From Rhizobium laguerreae (GTDB lineage: Bacteria; Pseudomonadota; Alphaproteobacteria; Rhizobiales; Rhizobiaceae): a DNA stretch of 64,000 bases. The position numbers and the translations under genes were made by a program. This document shows positions 50,646-59,598 of the stretch, one piece after another (within the stretch, counting starts at the first letter, position 1; each line of letters begins with the position of its first letter). Where the stretch lies: the NCBI RefSeq assembly GCF_002008165.1, contig NZ_MRDM01000029.1, positions 62,001 through 126,000 on the forward strand, written 5' to 3'. A model generated the notes under the pieces. That model saw only the letters and a list, made by a program, of their open reading frames with translations. It was not told the origin of the DNA and ran no database searches.

Positions 50646-50972
50646 TTGAGAAAACCATTTATCGTTTTGGCCGTCGTCATCATCAGCTTGTTCGCCTATA
50701 CGAAATTAATGGCCAGGGTCGGCTCAGGCTCGCCCCCTCCGGATGTACCTTTGGAGCTACAGGCCGACCTCATTCGCGTTTATAAAGCCGAACGTCGCAT
50801 GGTCCTTCTCAAAGGGGATACCCCCATCTCGACATACCGGATTTCTCTTGGGCGAGCTGCCGATGAGGGTCCCAAGCAGCGGGAAGGCGACGAGAAAACA
50901 CCGGAAGGGCGTTATGAAATAGACTGGCGAAATTCGAAGTCCATGGCGCATCTGTTGCGACGACCGCATTGA
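50646..50972 (+). pseudogene. truncated L,D-transpeptidase (YkuD) remnant
   Basis: The 108-residue frame opens with TTG at 50646 and has a signal anchor (MRKPFIVLAVVIISLFAYTK) and the start of a YkuD catalytic domain (ADLIRVYKAERRMVLLKGDT, GDEKTPEGRYEIDWRN-like). It then ends in SKSMAHLLRRPH and a stop. The catalytic HGC region, normally some 50-70 residues later, is missing, and no continuation is found in the 45 bases before msrA. A deletion probably removed the C-terminal half. Confidence 0.75.
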
Positions 50973-51017
50973 ATCCCTGCGTTCAAAGCCGATGATCCCG
51001 GGACCGACAGCGATCGA

Positions 51018-51722
51018 TCAGCCCTTGACCTTCATCACCAGCACCGGTTTGTCGCGGTAGTCGGCGGGAAACAGCGACTTCAGGTTCTCGATTTTCGGCA
51101 GGTCGTTGTAGACGATATAGGGATAGGTCGGATTGAGCGTCAGGAAATCCTGGTGATAGGCTTCGGCCGGATAGAAGCCCGTGGCTTCAGACACTTTAGT
51201 GACGATCGGCTGCGGGAAGACCTGCGCCTTGTCGAGCTGGCTGATATAGCTCTCGGCGAGCTTGCGCTGCTTGGCATCGGCAACGAACAGCGCCGACCGG
51301 TACTGCGTTCCCCGGTCGGGACCTTGAAAATTCAGCTGCGTCGGGTTGTGGGCCACAGAGAAGAAGATCTGCAGCAACTTGCCGTAGGTGACCTGTTTCG
51401 GATCGAACTTCACCTGGACGGCTTCGGCATGGCCCGTCGAGCCGGTGCTGACGGCTTCGTACTGCGCCATTTTGGCGTCGCCGCCTGCATAACCGGAGAC
51501 GGCGCTCTCGACACCCTTCACGTGCTGGAAGACGCCCTGGACGCCCCAGAAACAGCCGCCGGCGAAAATGGCAGTCTCAGTGCCCGGGCCGGCCGTCTCG
51601 TCGACGGCTGGTGGCGGGATGACGACGGCCTCCTCGGCCGCGCCTGCGCCACTCGCACCGAGCGAGAAAACTACGGCGGCAAAGAGCGCGGCAAGGCTCC
51701 TGCGGTGGAACGGCATGGACAT
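51018..51722 (-). CDS. msrA: peptide methionine sulfoxide reductase A, exported
   Basis: The 234-residue protein has a signal peptide (MPFHRRSLAALFAAVVFSLG...AGA-AE), then the MsrA domain with catalytic C57 in GGCFWG, the following GVESAVSGYAGG, and the His in STGHAEAVQV. Family end VFPADYRDKP is complete. It repairs oxidised methionine in the periplasm, where most MsrA proteins are not found, pointing to envelope stress. AGGAGGTAACGCG precedes the ATG. A terminally placed Cys for resolving is not visible; electron supply is unclear. Confidence 0.9.
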   Translation of the reverse strand: MSMPFHRRSLAALFAAVVFSLGASGAGAAEEAVVIPPPAVDETAGPGTETAIFAGGCFWGVQGVFQHVKGVESAVSGYAGGDAKMAQYEAVSTGSTGHAEAVQVKFDPKQVTYGKLLQIFFSVAHNPTQLNFQGPDRGTQYRSALFVADAKQRKLAESYISQLDKAQVFPQPIVTKVSEATGFYPAEAYHQDFLTLNPTYPYIVYNDLPKIENLKSLFPADYRDKPVLVMKVKG

Positions 51723-51921
51723 CGCGTTACCTCCTGTGATCGCCCAAATCCTTGCTCATCCTTGCAAAAGTCGCAAATCACAAGGCGGTCACTCACGTCG
51801 ATGTGACAGCCGGACGAAAGCGCCTGTGTGAAGATGAAACAGCGCTCGACTTTGAATTGACAATCTCGCGAGGAGTGAGGACAGTGCCCGCCGGTCAGAG
51901 CCAGCATTCCGGGGGGAACCT

Positions 51922-54900
51922 ATGTCCGTGCGCTCGTTCTTTGCTTTCGCGACAATCGCATTTTCCATGATCGCCGTCAGTTTTCCCGCAGCCGCTGCGG
52001 ATACGAGGCGCGACATCCAGACGATCAAGGACGCCGATTTCTTCGGCTTCGATCTTCGCACCGAACAGAACGTCTCGCTCGATCAGTGCAAGACATCCTG
52101 CATCGGCGACAAGAGCTGCAAGGCCTTCACCTACAATCCCAAGGTGAAATGGTGCTTCCTCAAATCCGATTTCAAGACGATGAACGCCTTCCCCGGCGCC
52201 ATCGCCGGCAAGATCGTCGAAACGGCCGGCCAGCAGGAGCAGGATATAGGTGCTGCGCCGCGCCTGACCTTCCTGAGCAACGATCTCATCCAGCAGGCCC
52301 ACGACTTCAAGGACAATCTCACCCTCGCCGACGACCAGCAGGGCCAGGGCGTCGATAGCCTGACGGCCAATGCCCGCCTCGACCTCACCGCCAACAACCT
52401 GGCCGACGCGCTGAAGTCCTTCCATGGTGCGCTGTCGATCACGCCCGACGACGCCGATCTCTGGCTCGAAACCGCCCGCGCCGCAGCCTCGCTCGGCAGC
52501 GCCGAGAGCAGCACGACCGGACAGGCCGTGGTCGACGCGCTGAACGGTTACGAGCTGACACGCACCACCGCCAAGCGTGCCGAGGCGCTCGCCGTGCTCG
52601 CCACTGCGCTGGAGCGAAACGCCAACTACCGCCCGGCGCTCGACGCCTACAAGGCGAGCCTGGCGCTTGTCGGTGCCAAGGATGTGCAGGCGGCCTACCT
52701 GCAGCTGAAATCGACGCAGGGCTTCCGCGTCACCGAACACACGGTCGATGCCGACAGCGCCACGCCGCGTGCCTGCGTCACCTTCTCCGAAGCGCTGGTC
52801 AAGACCACCGACTACACGCCCTTCGTGACGCTGAACGGCGAAGCGCCGAAGGCGCTGGAAACCAAGGACAAGCAGATCTGCCTCGAGGGGCTGACGCATG
52901 GCCAGACCTACAAGATCGGCTTCCGTACCGGCTTGCCGTCGGCCGTCGACGAGGTGCTGGAAGCACCTGTCAGCATCGACGTCTACGTCAAGGACCGCAG
53001 CCAGATGGTGCGTTTCACCGGCGACAGCTTCGTACTGCCCTCGACGGCGCGCCGCGGCATCCCGATCGTTTCGGTCAACATGACCTCGGCCAACCTCAAA
53101 CTCTACCGCATCGGCGATCGCGCCATCGCACCGCTGCTGACCAATTCGCAATTCCTGTCTCAGCTCGACGGCTACAGCGCCCAGAACATCCAGGATCAGA
53201 GCGGCGAACTCGTCTGGCAGGGCTCGATCGACATCGCCAAGGAGCTCAACAAGGACATCGTCACCAGTTTTCCGATCGACGAGGCGCTGCCCGAGCGCAA
53301 GCCCGGCATCTACGTGATGACTGCAACGGCGGCGAACGGCCCCGCGCAGGAATGGGATTCACAAGCGACGCAATGGTTCCTGGTCTCCGATATCGGCGTC
53401 ACCACCTATGCCGGCACGGACGGGCTCAACGTCTTTACCCGCTCGCTCGCCTCTGCCAAGCCGATATCAGGCGTCGAGCTGCAGCTGCTTGCCAAGAACA
53501 ATGAGGTGCTCGGCACCGCGACAACCGACGAAAACGGCCGCGCCACCTTCACCGCCGGCCTGATCCGCGGCACGGCGGCGCTGACGCCCGCCGTCATTGC
53601 CGCCAGGAACGGGACCTCGGACTACGTCTTCCTCGACATGACGCGGGCCGGCTTCGACCTTTCCGACCGCGGCGTGACGGGTCGGGCGGCACCCGGCATG
53701 ATCGACGTGCTGACGTTTACCGAACGCGGCATCTACCGCGCCGGCGAGACGGTGCATGCGCAGGCGCTCGCCCGCGACACCGATGGCAACGCCATCGAGA
53801 ACCTGCCGCTCACCTTTATCTTCAGCCGTCCCGACGGTGTCGAGGACCGGCGGATCGTCAGCCAGACCAGCAATCTCGGCGGCTATACCGTCGATTTCCC
53901 GACCCAGGAAAACGCCATGCGCGGCACCTGGACGATGAACATCTATACCGATCCCAAGGCCAGCGCGATTGCCACCAAGAGTTTCCTCGTCGACGATTTC
54001 GTGCCCGATCGCACCGAGATGGAGATTAAGACCGAGGCCAAGGAAGTCGGTCCGGACACACCGGCGACGATCACGGTATCGGGCAGATATCTCTACGGCG
54101 CCCCGGCCGCCGGCCTGACGCTCGAAGGCGACGTCGTCGTCAAGCCGACGCGCGAGAGTGCGGCCTATAAAGGCTTCTTCTTCGGGCTTGCCGACGAAGA
54201 GGCGAGCGAGGATTCGCGTCAGCCGATCGACGGCCTGCCGGAACTCGACGAGAATGGCGAAGCCTCGACCGATCTCACCATCAGTGAACTGCCGGCAACG
54301 ACGCAACTGCTCAACGCCACGGTCTACATGCGCATGCAGGAGGCGGGCGGCCGCGCCATCGAGCGCTCCTTGACCATTCCGGTGAAGAACGAGCGCGCGT
54401 CGATCGGCATCAAGCCGGAATTTTCCGACGACCTGCCGGAGAACTCGATCGCCAATTTCACAGTGATCGGCGTCAATGCCGACGGGCAGAAGCAGGAGGC
54501 GAAGGGCCTGCGCTGGAAATTCTACAGCCTCAACCGTGAGTACCAATGGTATCGCGAGGGAACGGCATGGAAATACGAGCCGGTCTATACCGCCGAGCAG
54601 GTCTCCAACGGCAGCGTCGATGCGACGATGGACGGCGGCAAGATCTCCGTGCCGGTGGGCTGGGGCCGCTACCGCCTCGAAGTGGAAAGCCCCGATGCGG
54701 ACGGTCCGACCTCCAGCGTCGAATTCGACGCAGGCTGGTTCGTGAGCTCGACCTCGACCGAAACGCCCGACGGGCTGGAAATCGCCCTCGACAAGGACAG
54801 TTACAAGATCGGCGAAACCGCCAAGCTGAAAATCACCTCACGCCATGGCGGCGAGCTGATGGTGACATCAGGAACCGAAAAGCTGGTCGCCGTGCAGAAC

Positions 54901-57390
54901 GCCACGATCGGCGAGACCGGCGGCGAGGTCGATATCCCCGTCACGGCTGATTGGGGCGCGGGCGCCTATGTGACCGCCACGCTCTTCCGTCCCGGCGACG
55001 CCCAGGACAGCCACATGCCGATGCGCTCGATCGGCATCAAATGGCTGAAAGTTGATCCCGAACAGCGCGCGCTGCAGGTAACGCTCGACACGCCCGAAAA
55101 AATGTTGCCGCGCGGGCCACTGAACATTGGCCTGCGGGTTGCGGGCGCCGGCGCTAACGAGGATGCCTATGTAACGGTTGCCGCCGTCGATGTCGGCATT
55201 CTCAACCTGACGCGCTACGAACCGCCGAACCCGGAGGACTGGTATTTCGGCCAGCGCCAGCTCGGCCTTGAAATCCGCGACCTCTATGGCCGCCTGATCG
55301 ATGGCTCGCTGGGTGCGACCGGCAAGCTTCGGACCGGCGGTGATGGCGGTGCCATCGCGCTGCAGGCAAGCCCGCCGACGCAGAAGCTCGTCGCATTCTT
55401 CTCCGGGCCGGTGAAGCTCGACGCCGAAGGCAGGGCCAATGTCTCCTTCGACATCCCGCAGTTCAACGGCACGGCGCGCGTCATGGCGGTCGCCTGGTCG
55501 AAATCAGGCGTCGGCCACGGCGTCAAGGATGTCATCATCCGCGATCCTGTCGTGGTGACCGCAAGCCTGCCGAAGTTCCTCTCCCCCGGCGACAAGGCCA
55601 ATCTGCGCCTCGACATCGCCAACACCGATGCACCGGCCGGCGATTACAAGCTGCAGCTGACCGGCAATGACGCGGTCGGCATAGAGCAGGCATCTGCCTC
55701 GCAGACGATCCGCCTCGAGGCCGGCGCGAAATCCGAGCTGACGCTTTCGCTCATCGGCAAACAGCCGGGCGCCGGCAGCGTCTCGATCAACCTCTCCGAC
55801 GCTTCCGGCCTTTCGCTCGACCAGAGGGTCGACGTGCCGGTGCGCCCGGCTTCCTTGCCGGTCACCGAACGCAGGGTGCTGGCGCTGAAGCCGGGGGCAA
55901 AGCTCACCGTCGACAAGAACCTGCTCGCCGACAGCGTGCTGCCCGGCGCCTCGATCAGCGTCAACGTCACCCGTTCGGCCGCCTTCGATATCCCGGCCCT
56001 GCTGATGACGCTCGACCGCTATCCCCTCGGCTGCGCTGAGCAGACCACCAGCCGGGCGCTGCCGCTGCTCTATCTTGCCGAAGTGGCGAAGCAGGCGGGC
56101 ATCGAAAACGACGACGATGTGAAAAAACGCGTGCAGGATGCGATCTACCGCGTGCTCTCCTATCAGGCCTCGGCCGGCAGCTTCGGCCTCTGGGGACCGG
56201 ATTCGGGCGATGTCTGGCTCGATTCCTACGTCACCGATTTCCTGACGCGGGCCCGCGAAATGAAATATGACGTGCCGGAAAGGGCTTTCTCGCAGGCGCT
56301 AGAAAACCTGCAGAACACGCTGTCCTACACCACCGACATCAAGGGCCAGGGCGACCAGATCGCCTATGCAATCTATGTCCTTGCCCGCAACAAGAAGGCC
56401 GCAATCAGCGATCTGCGCTACTATGCCGATACGATGATCAACGACTTCCCGACGCCGCTCGCCAAGGCGCATATCGCCGCCGCATTGGCGCTCTACGGCG
56501 ACGCGCAGCGTTCGAAGACCATTTTCCTCGACGCGCTGCAGATGTCGGAGCAGTCGATGGTGTCGCGCGTGAACCTGTCGCGCACCGACTACGGCACGAT
56601 CCTGCGCGACGGCGCGGCGATCCTGGCGCTTGCCGCCGAAAGCCGGCCGGTGCCGCCCGTCATCCCGGAACTTGCCAAGGCGGTCGGCAAGGAATGGCAG
56701 CGCAGCAAATACAAGAGCACGCAGGAGCAAACCTGGATGCTGCTTGCCGCGCGCGCCATCCAGGGCGGTGACGATGGCCTCAAGGTCGATGTCAACGGCG
56801 CCGCACACACCGGTGCCTATATGGCACGCATGACCGGCGATGCCCTGGCTGACTATCCGCTGACGCTGACCAACCAGACGAACGACACGGTTTCAGCTGT
56901 GGTCACCACCGTTGCCGCCCCGACCGTGCCTCTGCCGGCCGGCGGCGACGGCTTCATCATCGAGCGGACCTACTACACGCTCGACGGCGAAGAGGCGAAT
57001 GTCAGCGAGGCGAAGCAGAACGAACGCTACGTCGTCGTCATCCATGTACGCGAAAGCAATGACTGGCCGTCGCGCATCGTCATTACCGACCTTCTGCCCG
57101 CCGGCTTCGAGATCGATAATCCCAACCTCGTCGACAGCGCCCAGATGACGAATTTCGACTGGATCGGCGAGATCTCCGCTGCCCATACCGAATTCCGTTA
57201 CGACCGCTTCGTCGCTGCCTTCAACCGTGCAGCCGGCGACAACCGCGAATTCAACGTCGCCTATGTCGTGCGCGCAGTCACCCCCGGCACCTACGACCAT
57301 CCGGCCGCAAGCGTCGAGGATATGTACCGGCCGGAGCTTTCGGCCCGCACAGCAACAGGCAAAATGGAGGTCGTGACGGCGCAACAATGA
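51922..57390 (+). CDS. alpha-2-macroglobulin family protein with PAN domain
   Basis: The 1822-residue protein has a signal peptide (SVRSFFAFATIAFSMIAVSF). A PAN/apple-type domain (residues 30-90) with cysteines C54, C58, C64 and C73 comes first, then the chain of MG domains (about 250-1250) and the thioester domain with CAEQ at 1371-1374 (PLGCAEQTTS). The thioester links covalently to attacking proteases, a periplasmic defence. The TIP/helical thioester domain (1330-1640) and final receptor-like domain are present. It is co-translated with pbpC downstream (ATGA overlap), the usual E. coli yfhM/pbpC pairing. GGGGGGAACCT precedes the ATG. Confidence 0.93.
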   Translation: MSVRSFFAFATIAFSMIAVSFPAAAADTRRDIQTIKDADFFGFDLRTEQNVSLDQCKTSCIGDKSCKAFTYNPKVKWCFLKSDFKTMNAFPGAIAGKIVETAGQQEQDIGAAPRLTFLSNDLIQQAHDFKDNLTLADDQQGQGVDSLTANARLDLTANNLADALKSFHGALSITPDDADLWLETARAAASLGSAESSTTGQAVVDALNGYELTRTTAKRAEALAVLATALERNANYRPALDAYKASLALVGAKDVQAAYLQLKSTQGFRVTEHTVDADSATPRACVTFSEALVKTTDYTPFVTLNGEAPKALETKDKQICLEGLTHGQTYKIGFRTGLPSAVDEVLEAPVSIDVYVKDRSQMVRFTGDSFVLPSTARRGIPIVSVNMTSANLKLYRIGDRAIAPLLTNSQFLSQLDGYSAQNIQDQSGELVWQGSIDIAKELNKDIVTSFPIDEALPERKPGIYVMTATAANGPAQEWDSQATQWFLVSDIGVTTYAGTDGLNVFTRSLASAKPISGVELQLLAKNNEVLGTATTDENGRATFTAGLIRGTAALTPAVIAARNGTSDYVFLDMTRAGFDLSDRGVTGRAAPGMIDVLTFTERGIYRAGETVHAQALARDTDGNAIENLPLTFIFSRPDGVEDRRIVSQTSNLGGYTVDFPTQENAMRGTWTMNIYTDPKASAIATKSFLVDDFVPDRTEMEIKTEAKEVGPDTPATITVSGRYLYGAPAAGLTLEGDVVVKPTRESAAYKGFFFGLADEEASEDSRQPIDGLPELDENGEASTDLTISELPATTQLLNATVYMRMQEAGGRAIERSLTIPVKNERASIGIKPEFSDDLPENSIANFTVIGVNADGQKQEAKGLRWKFYSLNREYQWYREGTAWKYEPVYTAEQVSNGSVDATMDGGKISVPVGWGRYRLEVESPDADGPTSSVEFDAGWFVSSTSTETPDGLEIALDKDSYKIGETAKLKITSRHGGELMVTSGTEKLVAVQNATIGETGGEVDIPVTADWGAGAYVTATLFRPGDAQDSHMPMRSIGIKWLKVDPEQRALQVTLDTPEKMLPRGPLNIGLRVAGAGANEDAYVTVAAVDVGILNLTRYEPPNPEDWYFGQRQLGLEIRDLYGRLIDGSLGATGKLRTGGDGGAIALQASPPTQKLVAFFSGPVKLDAEGRANVSFDIPQFNGTARVMAVAWSKSGVGHGVKDVIIRDPVVVTASLPKFLSPGDKANLRLDIANTDAPAGDYKLQLTGNDAVGIEQASASQTIRLEAGAKSELTLSLIGKQPGAGSVSINLSDASGLSLDQRVDVPVRPASLPVTERRVLALKPGAKLTVDKNLLADSVLPGASISVNVTRSAAFDIPALLMTLDRYPLGCAEQTTSRALPLLYLAEVAKQAGIENDDDVKKRVQDAIYRVLSYQASAGSFGLWGPDSGDVWLDSYVTDFLTRAREMKYDVPERAFSQALENLQNTLSYTTDIKGQGDQIAYAIYVLARNKKAAISDLRYYADTMINDFPTPLAKAHIAAALALYGDAQRSKTIFLDALQMSEQSMVSRVNLSRTDYGTILRDGAAILALAAESRPVPPVIPELAKAVGKEWQRSKYKSTQEQTWMLLAARAIQGGDDGLKVDVNGAAHTGAYMARMTGDALADYPLTLTNQTNDTVSAVVTTVAAPTVPLPAGGDGFIIERTYYTLDGEEANVSEAKQNERYVVVIHVRESNDWPSRIVITDLLPAGFEIDNPNLVDSAQMTNFDWIGEISAAHTEFRYDRFVAAFNRAAGDNREFNVAYVVRAVTPGTYDHPAASVEDMYRPELSARTATGKMEVVTAQQ

Positions 57391-59465
57391 GGCGGCGGCA
57401 CAAGTTTGCAATCGGGTCGGCTGCCGGCATCATTCTTGCCGGCGCGGCTCTTTTTGCGCTCGATGCCGCCGACAAAGCCTTTCCGCCGCCTCTGGACAGG
57501 GCGAATGCCGTGTCCGCCGAAGTGCTGGATGCCGACGGGCAATTGCTGCGTGCCTTCGCGACGCCGGAAGGCCGCTGGCGGCTGAAAACGACGGTCCCCG
57601 AGGTCGATTCGCAATTCCTGCGCATGCTGATCGCCTATGAGGACCAGCGTTTCTATGACCACGGCGGTGTCGACCCCTGGGCGCTCGGGCGCGCTGCCGT
57701 GCAATTGGTCAGCAATGGCCGCATCGTTTCCGGCGCCTCGACGCTATCGATGCAGGTAGCGCGGTTGATCGAGCCGCGCGAAGGACGCTCGCTTTCGGCA
57801 AAGCTCCTGCAATTGATGCGCGCCGTGCAGATCGAGCGGCGACTGTCGAAGAAAGAGATCCTCGACCTTTATCTGACGCACGCGCCCTATGGCGGCAATC
57901 TGGAAGGCGTGCGCGCCGCAAGCCTTGCCTATTTCGGCAAGGAACCGCGGCGCCTGACGGTCGCCGAGGCGGCGCTGCTCGTCGCCCTGCCGCAATTGCC
58001 TGAACGGCGCCGGCCGGACCGCAATCTCAAGGCAGCCGAGGCCGCACGCAAGCGTGTGCTCGACCGCGTGGCGGTCGCCGAAGCCATTGGCGACGGCGAA
58101 GCAGAGCGGGCTCAAGGTGTCGCGGTCCCACCGCGGCGCATGCAATTGCCTGCACTTGCCGCCCATGTGGCCGAAGCCGCACTTCGCAACGAGCCGACGG
58201 TTCTCAAGCATCAGACGACGCTGAAGAAACAGGTGCAGCAGGGGCTGGAGGCGGTTGCGAGGGCAGCAGCTATGAAGCTCGGGCCGAAGCTTTCCCTTGC
58301 CATGGTGATGGCGGATGCGCAAACCGGCGCGATCGTCGGCGAGGTCGGCTCGGCCGATTATTTCGATGCCAGCCGCTCCGGCTGGATCGACATGACGCGC
58401 GTCAACCGCTCGCCGGGCTCGACCCTGAAGCCCTTCATCTACGGGCTCGCTTTCGAGCAGGGGCTGGTGTCCCAGGAGACGATGATCGAAGACCGGCCCG
58501 CCAATTTCTTCGGCTATCGGCCGCGCAATTTCGACATGAGCTACCAGGGCGACGTCACCGTGCGCGAGGCGCTGCAGCTTTCGCTGAACGTGCCGGCCGT
58601 CAAGCTGCTCGATGCCGTCGGCCCTTCGCGGCTGATGGTGCGCTTCCGCCGCGCCGAGGTCCATCCAGTGCTGCCGCCGAACGAGACGCCGGGGCTTGCG
58701 ATCGGTCTTGGCGGCGTCGGCATAACCCTGAAGGATCTGGTGCAGCTCTATACGGCGCTCGCCAATCGCGGTCAGCCGGTTAGGCTCGGCGATGGCGTCA
58801 CCGGCGAACCCGCCAAGCTCGACGTTGAACCGCTGCTCGAACCAGTCGCGGTCTGGAACGTCGCCGATATTTTGTCCGGCGTCATTCCGCCTGCCGGTGC
58901 GCCGCAGCGCGGCATCGCCTATAAAACCGGCACGAGCTACGGCTATCGCGACGCCTGGTCGGTCGGCTATGACGGGCGTTATGTGCTCGGCGTCTGGGTC
59001 GGACGGCCCGACAACAGCGCCGTGCCGGGATTGACCGGCTATGGTACCGCAGCACCCATCCTGTTCGAAGGTTTCGCCAAATCCGGCATCGCGACGACGC
59101 CACTGCCCCGCCCGCCCGCGGGAGCCGTGCGCATCGCCCAGTCCGAGCTGCCGATCAGTCAGCGGCGTTTCGCCCTCAATGCCAGCGGCCTGCTCGCCTC
59201 CGGCCGCGAGGCCGCGCCGCAGATCATCTATCCGCCCGAGGGCGCGCATGTCGATCTCGGCGCTGGGCAAGGCAATTTGTCGCCGCTGATGCTGAAGCTT
59301 CAGGGCGGCCGCGCCCCGTTCCGCTGGCTTGCCAACGGCAAGCCGCTGCCCGATCTCTCCCGCCGGCGCATCCAGCAATGGCTGCCCGATGGCGGCGGCT
59401 ACTCCAAACTGACCGTCATCGACTCGGCCGGACGCGCCGCAAGCGTCGGCGTTTTCATCGACTAG
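57387..59465 (+). CDS. pbpC: penicillin-binding protein 1C
   Basis: The 692-residue protein has a membrane anchor (residues 8-27) and a GT51 transglycosylase domain with catalytic E85 in YEDQRFYDHGG. The transpeptidase domain has S345 in PGSTLKP, SLNVPAVKL as the second motif, and K513 in KTGTSYGY. The BiPBP_C region (about 600-692) is complete. It polymerises and cross-links peptidoglycan and pairs with the alpha-2-macroglobulin gene, whose stop it overlaps. Both partners together suggest a peptidoglycan repair response to protease breach. Confidence 0.93.
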   Translation: MRRRHKFAIGSAAGIILAGAALFALDAADKAFPPPLDRANAVSAEVLDADGQLLRAFATPEGRWRLKTTVPEVDSQFLRMLIAYEDQRFYDHGGVDPWALGRAAVQLVSNGRIVSGASTLSMQVARLIEPREGRSLSAKLLQLMRAVQIERRLSKKEILDLYLTHAPYGGNLEGVRAASLAYFGKEPRRLTVAEAALLVALPQLPERRRPDRNLKAAEAARKRVLDRVAVAEAIGDGEAERAQGVAVPPRRMQLPALAAHVAEAALRNEPTVLKHQTTLKKQVQQGLEAVARAAAMKLGPKLSLAMVMADAQTGAIVGEVGSADYFDASRSGWIDMTRVNRSPGSTLKPFIYGLAFEQGLVSQETMIEDRPANFFGYRPRNFDMSYQGDVTVREALQLSLNVPAVKLLDAVGPSRLMVRFRRAEVHPVLPPNETPGLAIGLGGVGITLKDLVQLYTALANRGQPVRLGDGVTGEPAKLDVEPLLEPVAVWNVADILSGVIPPAGAPQRGIAYKTGTSYGYRDAWSVGYDGRYVLGVWVGRPDNSAVPGLTGYGTAAPILFEGFAKSGIATTPLPRPPAGAVRIAQSELPISQRRFALNASGLLASGREAAPQIIYPPEGAHVDLGAGQGNLSPLMLKLQGGRAPFRWLANGKPLPDLSRRRIQQWLPDGGGYSKLTVIDSAGRAASVGVFID

Positions 59466-59527
59466 CGCATCAAGCAAGATGCGAGGATTAGAAGTGTGGC
59501 AGCGTCCTTTGCGCGTCCAAAAGACGG
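59466..59527 (-). repeat. dispersed rhizobial-type hairpin repeat, copy 3 (inverted)
   Basis: On the minus strand CGTCTTTTGGACGCGCAAAG and GACGCTGCCACACTTCTAAT follow the layout seen at 8534 and 48951. CGCATC (59466-59471) and GATGCG (59478-59483) add a small hairpin directly after the pbpC stop. It may act as a terminator for pbpC. Confidence 0.5.
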
Positions 59528-59598
59528 GGGTCCGATAAGGGAACAAAAGCAGCGCTGCAACCGTTGGGGACAATCTCCCTCCAACGTCAGACGGCCTC

